Assembly: GCA_029233985.1 (NCBI GenBank)
Contig: JARGOK010000001.1
Span: 743,096 to 807,095 of the forward strand
Length of the DNA stretch: 64,000 nucleotides
Direction of reading: 5' to 3'
Source: Candidatus Altimarinota bacterium
GTDB taxonomy: Bacteria; Patescibacteriota; Gracilibacteria; JAUYGZ01
Shown: positions 9,155 through 19,000 of the stretch, piece after piece
Layout of the letters: every line of letters begins with the position of its first letter
How positions within the stretch are numbered: the stretch's first letter is position 1
Translations under genes and position numbers: made by a program
The notes under the pieces: model-generated
The model's database searches: none
What the model was told of the DNA's origin: nothing
The model's input: only the letters and a program-made list of their open reading frames with translations

Positions 9155-9745
9155 ATGAAAATATGTGTTTTTGCATCCACCAATGGGACTGATTTAGGGG
9201 CAATCCTCGAAGAGATACATAAAGAACGCCTCCCAGGAGTAGAACTAACATTTGTCCTTGTGAATAAAGAATGTGGAGCTGCTGAAAAGGCTCGAAATGC
9301 TGGAATTTCTGTCATATTGGTCGATCCGAAGGATGAAAATGGAAAAAAGAAGGACCGAGAGGTGTATGACCGGGAAATACATGCTGTTTGTGAAGAATAT
9401 GGGGTTGAATTGGTTGTTTTAGTAGGTTGGATGAGAATCTTGAGCCCGTGGTTTGTGCAGCAGTTTCCAAAGAGTATCTTGAATATTCACCCCTCATTAT
9501 TGCCTAAATACCCAGGAATGGACCTCAATGTGCATGCTGAAGTGATCAAAAATGGCGAAAAAGAGAGCGGCATGACCATTCATTATGTCGATGAAGGCGT
9601 CGACTCAGGAGAGGTCATTCTGCAAAAAAGTGTAGAAGTGGTAAAGGGAGAGACTCCGGAGAGCTTGAAAGCGAAAGTTCAGAAGCTGGAGAAGGCTCAT
9701 TATCCTGCTGTTATTTTACAGATTGCCCAGGAAAGGTCGGAATAA
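9155..9745 (+). CDS. purN: PurN-like formyltransferase
   Basis: 196 residues from ATG 9155; a GTG ten codons upstream is less likely because the family begins at the KICVFAS strand. PurN transfers a formyl group from 10-formyl-tetrahydrofolate to glycinamide ribonucleotide in purine synthesis. The fold's first loop (STNGTDLGAIL), the catalytic ILNIHPSLLP (Asn, His) and the HYVDEGVDSGEVIL segment with the catalytic Asp are all present. Length matches the family. No other purine gene is nearby, so it may act in a pathway encoded elsewhere or on another formyl acceptor; related enzymes formylate tRNA or sugars. Confidence 0.82.
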   Translation: MKICVFASTNGTDLGAILEEIHKERLPGVELTFVLVNKECGAAEKARNAGISVILVDPKDENGKKKDREVYDREIHAVCEEYGVELVVLVGWMRILSPWFVQQFPKSILNIHPSLLPKYPGMDLNVHAEVIKNGEKESGMTIHYVDEGVDSGEVILQKSVEVVKGETPESLKAKVQKLEKAHYPAVILQIAQERSE

Positions 9746-9758
9746 ATGGTTTCTCAAC

Positions 9759-9874
9759 TTGGCATTCCGATTGGAGCAGAGCAGAGGAATACCTTTCTTA
9801 AAACACCTAAGACAAGCCAGCAAATGAATTTCTCCATTTCATTACGCTAGGCTTCATTTCAGTCGACATGCCAA
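9759..9874. repeat. Palindromic intergenic element, copy A
   Basis: About 116 bp with ends TTGGCAT and ATGCCAA. Inside both ends it aligns with the element at 21629-21743: left CATTCCGATTGGAGCA, then AGAGGAA; right CATT(A/T)CGCTAG, then ATTTC and TCGACATGCC against CCGAGATGAC. The terminal bases differ in a paired way (GGCAT/ATGCC here, GTCAT/ATGAC there), so the stem is kept. Confidence 0.75.
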
Positions 9875-9890
9875 AGGAAGTGCTTAGCTA

Positions 9891-11675
9891 TTACTTCTCA
9901 AAACAGTGATGCTTCCATAAAATCATCTTTTCCACTGGTGCTACTTTGTAATCTGGCAAGGTTTTTTCCATATAAAAAATGACCTCAAAGGTGTCGAGAC
10001 GATCGTCTCCAACATGACTGGTATTCCATTTTCTGCAGAGATGCTGCCCATAATAAAGCCGATAATCGGTATTGTCTTTGGCCGTGATATTCATCATATA
10101 CTTTCTCCAGCGCTGGCTCGGGTATGTGAGAGAGACGAGCTCTGGCTTGGCATGGCTGACATCCGATTTCCCTGTGAAGAGATCGACTTCTCGGCCATTG
10201 AGCAGCTTCCCGGGAATGACATGCCACCCGTCTTCCTTGAGTGGAGAAGGAGCAAACATGCTCCATTCTTGATCGATACTGACCAATCGTCCGAGCCATA
10301 CCAAGTCTTCTGGAAACCACCCCTCTTGTTGCTTGATATTGCTAATATTCCAAGCGGAGATGTAGAAGATCAGAAAGAGAGCCACAATATTGCCAATCCA
10401 TGAGGACTTCACCAAAACAGGCTTGAGCTGAACTGGAGCAATACTACAATGAAGTGTTCTTCTCTTGGCTACGATGCGATAGCAGATATTCCCAAGCCAT
10501 CGTATTGGAGTAAAACCGAGAAGAGGAGCAAGGAAAAACCACACAGGAGAAGCCCGAAAAACTTCGATGAAACCATTAAACCCATAGAACTTTTCTTTAT
10601 TATGTCCGACAACAACCCAAGAATTATTCTTTTGCATGAGAGAACAGATCTCTTGGTCTTTTTGTGCTGGATAGACAGCGACTCCAGGTAAGACTAGGAA
10701 GGTTGTTACTATTTTGACTGCCTTTTTGCAGAACCCACAGTCATCATCGTAATAAATCTTCATCTTTTTCCGATATTGTGACCTGAACTGAGAAAGCTCA
10801 CTCCAAAACCAGGAGGGGATGAAGCCAAACATAGCTACTGCTGCAATCCATGGAAAAAGACCCAGATAAAAAGAGCTACCAAAGCCAAACTGCATAAAGA
10901 TAAAAATCAGAATGACAGCCATTCGAATAGGACCGAACCAAAATGGATTTAGTAATAAGAGAGGACCAATCGACTGCCAGAAAATCACCAACCGGGTGAA
11001 GAACGTGGTGAAGAATGCAAACTGCCCTAACCACAGCCCGAAAGGTCTGGCGAGTTGATCTATCTGAAGCGTGTAATAGACCGCCGTCCCTTCCCCCCAC
11101 CATTCTGGCCCTGATTTGTGTAGTACTGCCACCCAATAAACCAACATAATCTGCGTGTAGAGACCAACTGACCCCATCGAAAGAAATGGTTTGTCGTGCT
11201 TTGTCTCCACTCCACGAAGTGCTGCGTCTATAGAAAACTTGGCCCCCAATGGAAGGAACATTGCCCAAAAGAGCAGCATTTTAAAAAAATTATCTCCTCC
11301 CTGAAGGACCATAGGATTTCGTAGCTGAAGTGAGATTAGGAGGAACCAAGAGACAATCGTTGCAAGGCGTGTCTTGTAGCCAAAGAGCAACATTAGTGCA
11401 AATATGAAGGCAATAGCAAACATCAAAACCTGAAAGCCAACTGTCCCATTTGCGAGATGCAGCGAGATATGCCATTCGTTGGCAAAGTATTCCAGCAAAG
11501 CATGACGAGGAAGGACTCCAAAATCGGTATAGTGTGCCACCAAATACCACCCTCTGTTTATGAGATCACATATCAGAAGAATCCCGAGAGACACTCGAAA
11601 CAAAGCGAGAGATCGTAGATCGAGGCCGAAGATTTCTCGGAGCCTAGAGAGACATAGCTGGATTGATTTCATCAT
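9891..11675 (-). CDS. HTTM membrane protein fused to a DCC thiol-disulfide oxidoreductase domain
   Basis: 594 residues. The N-terminal ~300 residues hold multiple membrane helices and resemble the HTTM domain (the membrane part of vitamin K-dependent gamma-carboxylase relatives). Residues about 310-420 form a DCC/DUF393 domain, with YYDDDCGFCKK giving the CxxC-type redox motif. A further membrane segment near 435-455 precedes a ~135-residue C-terminal domain rich in Trp and Tyr. HTTM-DCC fusions are known in other phyla; the exact reaction is uncertain. A quinone-linked or redox-coupled membrane reaction is an inference. The gene has no operon partner and is divergent from the MATE gene. Confidence 0.82.
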   Translation of the reverse strand: MMKSIQLCLSRLREIFGLDLRSLALFRVSLGILLICDLINRGWYLVAHYTDFGVLPRHALLEYFANEWHISLHLANGTVGFQVLMFAIAFIFALMLLFGYKTRLATIVSWFLLISLQLRNPMVLQGGDNFFKMLLFWAMFLPLGAKFSIDAALRGVETKHDKPFLSMGSVGLYTQIMLVYWVAVLHKSGPEWWGEGTAVYYTLQIDQLARPFGLWLGQFAFFTTFFTRLVIFWQSIGPLLLLNPFWFGPIRMAVILIFIFMQFGFGSSFYLGLFPWIAAVAMFGFIPSWFWSELSQFRSQYRKKMKIYYDDDCGFCKKAVKIVTTFLVLPGVAVYPAQKDQEICSLMQKNNSWVVVGHNKEKFYGFNGFIEVFRASPVWFFLAPLLGFTPIRWLGNICYRIVAKRRTLHCSIAPVQLKPVLVKSSWIGNIVALFLIFYISAWNISNIKQQEGWFPEDLVWLGRLVSIDQEWSMFAPSPLKEDGWHVIPGKLLNGREVDLFTGKSDVSHAKPELVSLTYPSQRWRKYMMNITAKDNTDYRLYYGQHLCRKWNTSHVGDDRLDTFEVIFYMEKTLPDYKVAPVEKMILWKHHCFEK

Positions 11676-11873
11676 AAGAAAAGGTCACATTGAGGTTATT
11701 TTCTCACGAGCAAGGGGAAATTACATGAGATCGAGCTTTCGTGCACGGCAAAATGATGTGTGATTGATGATTATTATCACATAAGAATTAGGTTCATGTC
11801 TCCATGACGAAGAAGGAAAGCCCTCGGTTGCTCGTGAACCATGATATGGTGGATGAGTTCTTTACTCTATTCT

Positions 11874-13208
11874 ATGAAACTCACTCAAGATCATATTCCT
11901 GATTTGATTTGGAAGATTGCTGTGCCTGCTAGTGTGGGGATGTTTTTTCAGACTATGTACAACCTCGTCGACACCTACTTTGCTGGACAGATATCGGCAG
12001 ATGCTCTTGCAGGGCTTTCCATGAGCTTTGCGCCTTTTTTGCTGGTTATTTCACTAGGAATAGGGATAAACCAAGGGGCTAATGCCCTTATTTCAAATGC
12101 CCTTGGAGCAGGAAGCACCCGCAAGGCGAGCTTATACCAAGTTCAAGCAATTGGCCTGGCTTTTTTAAGCTCTATCGCTCTTTCTTTTGTGGGATGGCAG
12201 TATTCTGAAGAAATTTTTCGTATTATGGGAGGAGAAGGAGAAGCCTTGTCCAATGGGCTAGAGTATATCTCCGCTATCTGGAAAGGAGCCTGGGTAATGG
12301 TCCTCGTCTCAGTTGCAAACTCTGGACTCTTGGCTCAAGGAAATACAAAAATAAATCGAAATGCCCTCGTGGTTGGGTTTTTTGTGAATATTGGTCTAGA
12401 CCCACTCTTGATGTATGGATGGGGCCCTATACCTGCCTTTGGCATTGCTGGAATAGCCTGGGCAACGATCGTGATTCAGTTTTTTGTCTTGCTCTATATC
12501 TTGTGGAAATTGATCAAGAGCCCCCTCATGAAATATTTCTCAAAAGGTGACTGCAGACCAAATTGGAAGATTGCTGGAGAAATTGCTCATCAAGGATTTC
12601 CCGCGAGCCTCAATATGATGATGGTGTCTGTTGGAATTTTTATTATTACTAGTTATGTGGGCCGATTTGGAACTGAAGCGATCGCAGCTTTTGGAAGCGC
12701 GATGAGAATCGAACAAATAGTCCTTTTACCTGCTATTGGCTTAAATTTCTCAGCCTTGTCTATCACCGGTCAAAATTTTGGAGCAGGTTTTTTCAAACGA
12801 ATAAAAGAGGTTTACAAGATCTCAATGGCTTATGGAGCTGGATTGATGATCCCTGGAGGAGTACTGGTGTATTTTGCCAGCCCATATATGATGGGGATTT
12901 TCACAGACAACCAAGAAGTGATACGGATTGGGGTAGAATACCTCCGAGTTGATGCCTTTGTCCTTCCGGCCTATATCATCCTTTTCTTGTCACTTTCTGT
13001 TCTTCAAGGCCTAAAACGCCCTCTTTATGGGGTCTTTGTGACACTTGCACGACAAATAGCAGCTCCACTCAGTATTTTTCCTATTACCGTTGGAATGATG
13101 GGGCTGGGAATGTATGGAATCTGGTGGGGGATAGCGGGTATTGTTTGGACGGCCGCTCTGGTAACGGTGAGCTACACGATGTGGGCTTTTTCGAAGGACT
13201 TGAAATAG
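11874..13208 (+). CDS. MATE family efflux transporter
   Basis: 444 residues from the ATG at 11874; an in-frame ATG at 11841 would add 11 residues. Twelve hydrophobic helices in two repeated halves. The N-terminal segment IPDLIWKIAVPASVGMFFQ, then TMYNLVDTYFAGQ and later IGINQGANALISNALGAG, are typical of NorM/DinF-like MATE pumps, which export drugs or metabolites by Na+ or H+ antiport. It ends in a hairpin terminator and is separate from the TetR operon that follows. Confidence 0.9.
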   Translation: MKLTQDHIPDLIWKIAVPASVGMFFQTMYNLVDTYFAGQISADALAGLSMSFAPFLLVISLGIGINQGANALISNALGAGSTRKASLYQVQAIGLAFLSSIALSFVGWQYSEEIFRIMGGEGEALSNGLEYISAIWKGAWVMVLVSVANSGLLAQGNTKINRNALVVGFFVNIGLDPLLMYGWGPIPAFGIAGIAWATIVIQFFVLLYILWKLIKSPLMKYFSKGDCRPNWKIAGEIAHQGFPASLNMMMVSVGIFIITSYVGRFGTEAIAAFGSAMRIEQIVLLPAIGLNFSALSITGQNFGAGFFKRIKEVYKISMAYGAGLMIPGGVLVYFASPYMMGIFTDNQEVIRIGVEYLRVDAFVLPAYIILFLSLSVLQGLKRPLYGVFVTLARQIAAPLSIFPITVGMMGLGMYGIWWGIAGIVWTAALVTVSYTMWAFSKDLK

Positions 13209-13209
13209 T

Positions 13210-13246
13210 TTTTTGGCTTTTTGATACAGATAAAAGCCTTTTAATG
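13210..13246 (+). terminator. Terminator after the MATE gene
   Basis: Inverted repeat GGCTTTT (13215-13221) / AAAAGCC (13232-13238) followed by a short T run, just past the TAG stop. Confidence 0.6.
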
Positions 13247-13359
13247 CCCCGGATACCTAGCATCCACTGCTTGAAAGAGAGAAAACTGATGGATTCAACT
13301 GACCCGAAGTCATGTTTTGCACCCTTGAATAAAGAAAAGGAGATGCTGCCTTTTTATGT

Positions 13360-13388
13360 TTGACATAGTTGACAGAGGGGTATACTGT
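13360..13388 (+). promoter_or_regulatory. Promoter of the TetR-MFP-RND operon
   Basis: TTGACA at 13360-13365, with TATACT at 13381-13386 (15-nt spacer) or TACTGT at 13383-13388 (17-nt spacer). The -35 is a perfect match; the -10 register is uncertain. Confidence 0.65.
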
Positions 13389-13389
13389 C

Positions 13390-13405
13390 CTTACCTACTG
13401 GTAAG
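13390..13405. promoter_or_regulatory. Candidate TetR-family operator
   Basis: Perfect inverted repeat CTTACC-TACT-GGTAAG, directly after the -10 box and 13 bp before the TetR start codon. Size and symmetry fit TetR-family binding sites. A repressor bound here would block its own operon, which also holds the MFP and RND genes. Confidence 0.65.
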
Positions 13406-13418
13406 TAACCCTGTCATT

Positions 13419-13967
13419 ATGCCTCCCTCTACGCGCGACAAAATCATCTTTTCTGCTAAAAAACTCCTGTCTGAAGGTGGTTTCAAAGAAATGACGATGC
13501 AGCGTATTGCGGATGACGTAGAAGTCACCAAGGCAGCGCTTTATCACTTCTTTTCTTCTAAAGAAGATATTTATGTCGCCGTGATGAATGATTTGATCTC
13601 GCAGGTGACGGAAGAAACTCGAGCTATTGATGACGAGAATGCTAGTCCCGAACAAAAACTGAAATCCATGATCACAAGCCGTCTCACTTTTGGATCTAAG
13701 AACAAATCGATCATTCAGTTTTGGGATATGGCTCAGAGAACGATCGACCATGAAAAACTGAAACAACTCTGCACCTCTCATCAAGAATTGAGAACCCTCA
13801 GTAAAAAAATTCTTGATGAGAATATGATCCCTCAGTCTGAAATGGCTCTCCTGGTCTTGATGAGTAGCGTTCTAAAATTTGTGAAAGATGACCAGCATAT
13901 GCCCCCCCTCAAGGATTTTTCTGAGTACCTCCTTCAAATGTTTCTCAAACAACGCATTGATTCTTAA
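13419..13967 (+). CDS. TetR family transcriptional regulator
   Basis: 182 residues from ATG 13419. An upstream in-frame ATG at 13356 would overlap the promoter, so it is rejected. The N-terminal 50 residues form the TetR helix-turn-helix (TRDKIIFSAKKLL, then MTMQRIADDVEVTKAALYHFFSSKEDI). The C-terminal part is a variable helical ligand-binding domain. It is the first gene of an operon: the MFP gene starts 9 bp after its stop and the RND pump gene follows. By context it is a self-regulating repressor of the pump, released by a pump substrate. The ligand is unknown. Confidence 0.9.
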   Translation: MPPSTRDKIIFSAKKLLSEGGFKEMTMQRIADDVEVTKAALYHFFSSKEDIYVAVMNDLISQVTEETRAIDDENASPEQKLKSMITSRLTFGSKNKSIIQFWDMAQRTIDHEKLKQLCTSHQELRTLSKKILDENMIPQSEMALLVLMSSVLKFVKDDQHMPPLKDFSEYLLQMFLKQRIDS

Positions 13968-13976
13968 TTTTGCACT

Positions 13977-16007
13977 ATGTTTTTCCTCCAACAATCAAAA
14001 TGGCGCCTCCCCCTCATTATTCTCACAATTCTTGTGCTCTTGGGAGGTGTTTTGTTATTGCTCAGCTCTGAAGAAAGTGTCTCAACGGATGCTCCGCAAG
14101 CGAAGAGAGAAGTCCAGCTGGTCTCTGCAAAAGAGCTGGCTGAAAAAGACCAGTTTGTAACAGCTCTTGGGACAGTAGAGTCTTCTCAACAAGTGGATGT
14201 CCGAGCAAAACGGTCAGGACAAGTCATGAAACTCAACTTTCGAAAAGGACAGTATGTCAACGCAGGGGATGTCATTGCAGAACTTGAACGAGAAGACCTT
14301 GATGCTGAAGTTTTGCAGGCACAGGCAAATGTTGATTCGAATAGAGCCGTGTATTCTCGGATGGCAAATGGCGCGAGGCCCGAAGACGTAAGCATTCTCG
14401 AACAAAAACTTGTTGGAGCTCAACAAAAACTAAAAGAACTTGAGCGGGGGAGTAGAGCAGAAGAAGTAGAAATCTCTCGAACCCAATTTGAAACTTCTCA
14501 GATAAGCCTGGGTGATGCTGAGATTTCCCTCGACAATACGACCGACAAAGCAGAACGCGATATTGCATCACAAATTCAATCAGCTGAGAATAGTCTTCGT
14601 TCATCAATGGTCACTATTAATAGTATTTTGGATCAGAGTCTGGCTGATATTATCACGGTGAAGACATTTACCACTGGTGCTCATTGTGTGCTGAAGATTA
14701 GCGGAGGAAACAACCAAGAAAATGTTTTGACTGGATGTAGCGAAGCTCTAGTGGCTTCTCGTGAATTTGAAGCTCTCTTAAAAGGCCTTCCCGAAGACAT
14801 GAGTACTGAAGAAATGCAGTCCACTCTTCAAACAGCAGAACAATTTATGAATCCTACACGGAAGTTTTTAGCGGATATTCTTGTCTTTTTAAATGGTGCA
14901 ACTGGCCTGGAGGATTTCAATAAGACCTTTACCGATACCCTTCGATCAACTTTCAAATCAACGGTCACCTCTTCACAAAGTCAGCTAGAGTCTAGTATCA
15001 GTTCACTCAACACTCAGCGAGAGATTTTGATGAATCTCATCGTGACCAGCCAAACCATGATCGATGATGCAAAACGACGAGTAAACGATGCTGAGAATGC
15101 CATGAAAAAATCCGAACAAGAATTTGAACTGAAACAAACCTCTGCTCCTGAAGAAACGATCGCTATTCAAAAAGCTCAGATTCGAGAACTCGAAGTGCAA
15201 ATAGAAATTGCGAAGAAAGGAGAGCGTCCCGAAGTCTTGAGCCAGCAACTTGCAGCTATCCAACAATCCCAAGGATCTCTTGCTCGTGCAGTCGCTACGA
15301 AGAACAAAGCGATTGTGCAGGCACCTGTGAGTGGCACTCTTATTTTTCTTCCTGTAGATCTTGGAGACCTCGTAAATACTGCCGAAATCGTAGCAACGGT
15401 AGCGAATGAAGATGACCTCATGGTGAAGGCCTTTATTACGGAAAAAGAACGCCGACTGATCGATCTCGGGGCTGATGTAACCATTCGAGACACACTAGCA
15501 CGAGGAGTGGTGACAACCCTCTCTCCTGCTCTCGACCCACAAACAAAGAAGCTCGAGATAGAGGTCGCCATCAGTCAAAACAAAGAGGAGCTTATTATCG
15601 GTGAAACTGTGTATCTCGATATCACACAGGATGCAACCCTCCAAATAATGCGTATTCCACTAGCTGCATTAAAACTGAAAGCACAGCAGTCATTTGTCTT
15701 TATCGTGAACGATGACCTCACCATACAAACCCAAGAAGTAGTCGTTGGAAAGGTTTTTGCTGAAAGTATCGAACTGATAAGTGGACTTCGTCCAGACGAT
15801 CTCATCATCCCTGTGATTGCAGGACTGCAAGAAGGTCAGGAAGTAGTGGTAGCAAAGAGATCTGAAAAACCTATCGGAACACCTTTTGACCTCCAAATGA
15901 ATACTTCTCAGCAAACCCAGGAAGATTTCCCAAGTCCTGAGTTTTCTTCTGAAACAAGCTCGCTCGGAAACGACATAGACTCTGAAACGAGTGAATCACT
16001 TCAATAA
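13977..16007 (+). CDS. RND efflux membrane fusion protein (HlyD/AcrA type), extra long
   Basis: 676 residues, against about 400 in typical AcrA-like adaptors. One N-terminal membrane anchor (residues about 11-30) is followed by the biotinyl-lipoyl-like motif VDVRAKRSGQVMKLNFRKGQ, a very long helical hairpin region (about 95-440), a second lipoyl half (AIVQAPVSGTLIFLP), a beta-barrel and a Ser/Glu-rich tail. It would bridge the pump to outer layers of the envelope. It sits between the TetR and RND genes and is co-transcribed. No outer-membrane factor is encoded nearby, which is odd for a three-part pump and fits a cell with no classical outer membrane. The long hairpin may span a thick surface layer. 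Confidence 0.88.
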   Translation: MFFLQQSKWRLPLIILTILVLLGGVLLLLSSEESVSTDAPQAKREVQLVSAKELAEKDQFVTALGTVESSQQVDVRAKRSGQVMKLNFRKGQYVNAGDVIAELEREDLDAEVLQAQANVDSNRAVYSRMANGARPEDVSILEQKLVGAQQKLKELERGSRAEEVEISRTQFETSQISLGDAEISLDNTTDKAERDIASQIQSAENSLRSSMVTINSILDQSLADIITVKTFTTGAHCVLKISGGNNQENVLTGCSEALVASREFEALLKGLPEDMSTEEMQSTLQTAEQFMNPTRKFLADILVFLNGATGLEDFNKTFTDTLRSTFKSTVTSSQSQLESSISSLNTQREILMNLIVTSQTMIDDAKRRVNDAENAMKKSEQEFELKQTSAPEETIAIQKAQIRELEVQIEIAKKGERPEVLSQQLAAIQQSQGSLARAVATKNKAIVQAPVSGTLIFLPVDLGDLVNTAEIVATVANEDDLMVKAFITEKERRLIDLGADVTIRDTLARGVVTTLSPALDPQTKKLEIEVAISQNKEELIIGETVYLDITQDATLQIMRIPLAALKLKAQQSFVFIVNDDLTIQTQEVVVGKVFAESIELISGLRPDDLIIPVIAGLQEGQEVVVAKRSEKPIGTPFDLQMNTSQQTQEDFPSPEFSSETSSLGNDIDSETSESLQ

Positions 16008-16029
16008 TGCAACTTAACCCAAGGATAAT

Positions 16030-19000
16030 ATGAGTCGCTTTTGGAATTTTTTTATTGATAAATATCGCTTTACGTATTTGCTGACAGCAGTGGTTGTTCT
16101 GCTAGGTTTTGTGTCTGCTATCGCTTTGCCAAAAGAATCTGACCCCGAGGTAACCGTACCTATCGGTGTTGTCACAACAGTATACCCAGGAGCAAGCCCC
16201 TTGGATGTAGAGGAGCTGATCACCAATGAAATAGAAGACGAGCTGAATGACTTGGAAGATCTTGAAACCTTTACTTCGACATCTGCCGAGGGGGTTTCAA
16301 GCATTGTGGTGGAATTTGATCCGAGGGCAGATATCGATGGACGAATCCGTGCCCTGAAGGATGCAGTCGATGATGCTGTTCAAGACCTACCTGGTGAAGC
16401 CGAACGCCCAGTAGTGAATCAAGTCTCGGTGAATGATGAGCCAATAGTCGTCATCTCGATAGCAATCGATTTGAGCCAGGAAGCCCTGAAGGAAGTGGGA
16501 AACGAGCTCCAGGATGAACTGGAAAAAATTGCTGGCGTCTCTGAAGCAAAAATTATTGGAGTAAGAAACCGCGAGATTCAGGTAACAGCTGACCTCTCGA
16601 AACTCGAAACCTACCAACTTTCGGTGAGAGACCTTGTCACTGCACTACAGCAGCATGATGCAAAGTTACCGGTAGGTGCTATTGAGCAGAACAACATTAG
16701 TTATACGGTACGGTTTGAAGGAGGTATTGATCAACCTGAGATTATTTCATCTATTCCCATTACAACAGTAGGTGGCACACCTGTAAATATTGGAGATGTG
16801 GCTACCGTGACCGATGGGCTACAGGCGACGTCCTCTTATTCCAGATTGAGCCTCGGCGGAGAACAAGCCAGAGCATCAATTGGGATTGAGATCTTTAAGA
16901 ATGATGGGAATGATGCCATTGGAGTTGTAACAGCCGTGAAGGCAGAAATCGAAGTACTCAAAGGGAACTTACTGCAAGGAGCTGATGTGTATTACTCTCA
17001 AGACAAGGCAGAGCGAATTCAAGAGGATTTGGCAAACTTACTCTCAAACGGTATCCAAACCGTTATAATCGTCTTTTTACTCTTATACCTTTTTCTCGGT
17101 TTTCGTGAAGCAGTGCTAGCAGGATTGTGTATTCCTCTGACATTTTTAATGACATTTTTAGGACTGTATGTTTTTGGATTTACGATTAATTTTTTGTCGC
17201 TTTTTTCTCTTATTCTTTCCTTGGGAATATTAGTAGACAGCTCGATTGTGATCGTGGAAGGGATGCACAAGTATCTCTACCTCGGAGAGAAACCTGCCAT
17301 GGCAGCAAAGAAAACTATTCTGGAGTTCCAGGCTCCGGTGGTGTCTGGGCTCTTTACGACGATCAGTGCCTTCGTTCCCATGATGTTTGCATCTGGAGTA
17401 ACTGGACAGTTTATTCGAGTCATCCCAGTGACGGTCATTATGGTGCTGATGTCATCACTCTTTGTAGGACTCGCTATTATTCCTATGGTGGGGTCTCGTT
17501 TTTTGAAGACGAAAGATCTTCAAGGAGGAACTGTTACAGAAGAAGATTCACAAATGAAATTTGTTCAGGCTTTATCCCGGTGGTACGAAGTGAAACTACA
17601 AGAAATGCTGGAGAACACGAAACTCCGGCGAATCTTTATGGCTGTCCTTGGATTACTCTTCATTGGGAGCATGGCTCTGCCTATTTCTGGTCTCCTAGAG
17701 TCTGTCCTCTTTCCAAAAAATGATTCGGACCAGGTTTTTGTAGGAGTAGAAATGCCAGCAGGAACACGTGTAGATGAAACTGACCGAATAGTGAGGATTC
17801 TAGAAGAATACCTTTATGAGGACAAGCGCATTGATTCTTTTGTCAGTAGCACAGGATCCTCTGGTGGACAATCCGCACGAAATTCCGGTTCGAATGGAAA
17901 TACTGGAAGGATTAGCATTACTCTGGTGGATGAAGATGAGCGGTCTGAATCGAGTGATGAAATTTCTCAGGAACTCAGACAGCTCTTGCCGAGTGTCGCA
18001 CCAGAAGCGACCATAACCTTTTCGCAGATCAATGCTGGCCCTCCCCAAGGATCGCCTGTGGAGATTACTTTTCGTGGAGAGGATATTCGAGAGCTGGAGC
18101 GCCTAGCCTATGATACCGAACAAATTTTGAAAAAATTAGACGGCCCTGTAGATGTCTCACGCTCGACTCAAGATACTCCATTTGAGTTTGCATTTGTCAT
18201 CAACCGAGGGAAAGCAGCTCAAACTGGACTGACACCACTTGCCATTGCTCAGTCTCTGCGAACAGCTCTCTTTGGAATAGACGCGATAGAGCTAAAACTG
18301 AAAGATGAAGATGTTGATGTGGTGGTACAACTCAACCTCAATCCATACTCTGAAGACCCACACAACACAAAGAAAACCAATATAAATGCTATTGAAGCGC
18401 TCTTGATCCCAACAAGCAATGGAAGCATTCCTCTTAGCGCTCTTGTAGAAACTCAAGTCCAGAGCAGTACTGATTCTATCCAACATGAAGATGCTGATCG
18501 CATCGCCAAAGTAACGAGTGCACTTCAACCAGGTTTTACAACTCAGCGAGTACTAGATGCTTTTAAAGAGGAACTCGTTGGTCTCGAAATGAAAAATGGA
18601 TACACTGTAAAATACGGTGGTGAAGCTCAAGATGTCGCGAAATCTTTTACCGACCTCTATTACGCGATGGTTATCGGAATCTTTTTGATCGCGAGTATTC
18701 TTATCTTGCAGTTTAATTCTTACCGACAACCGTTCTTTATCCTCCTTGCACTGCCTCTTGCCCTCATCGGGGTTCTTCCTGGGCTGACCATCACTGGTCA
18801 ACCATTGAGCTTCCCAGCCTTCATTGGGATTGTAGCGCTACTAGGAATTGTGGTGAATGATGCCATTATTTTGATTGATCAGATCAATACCAATCGCCGA
18901 AATGGAATCCCTAAAAAAGAGGCTATTCTAAAAGGTGGCCGATCTCGACTTCAGCCTATTTTACTGACAACTATTACGACTGTGGCGGGAATTCTTCCAC

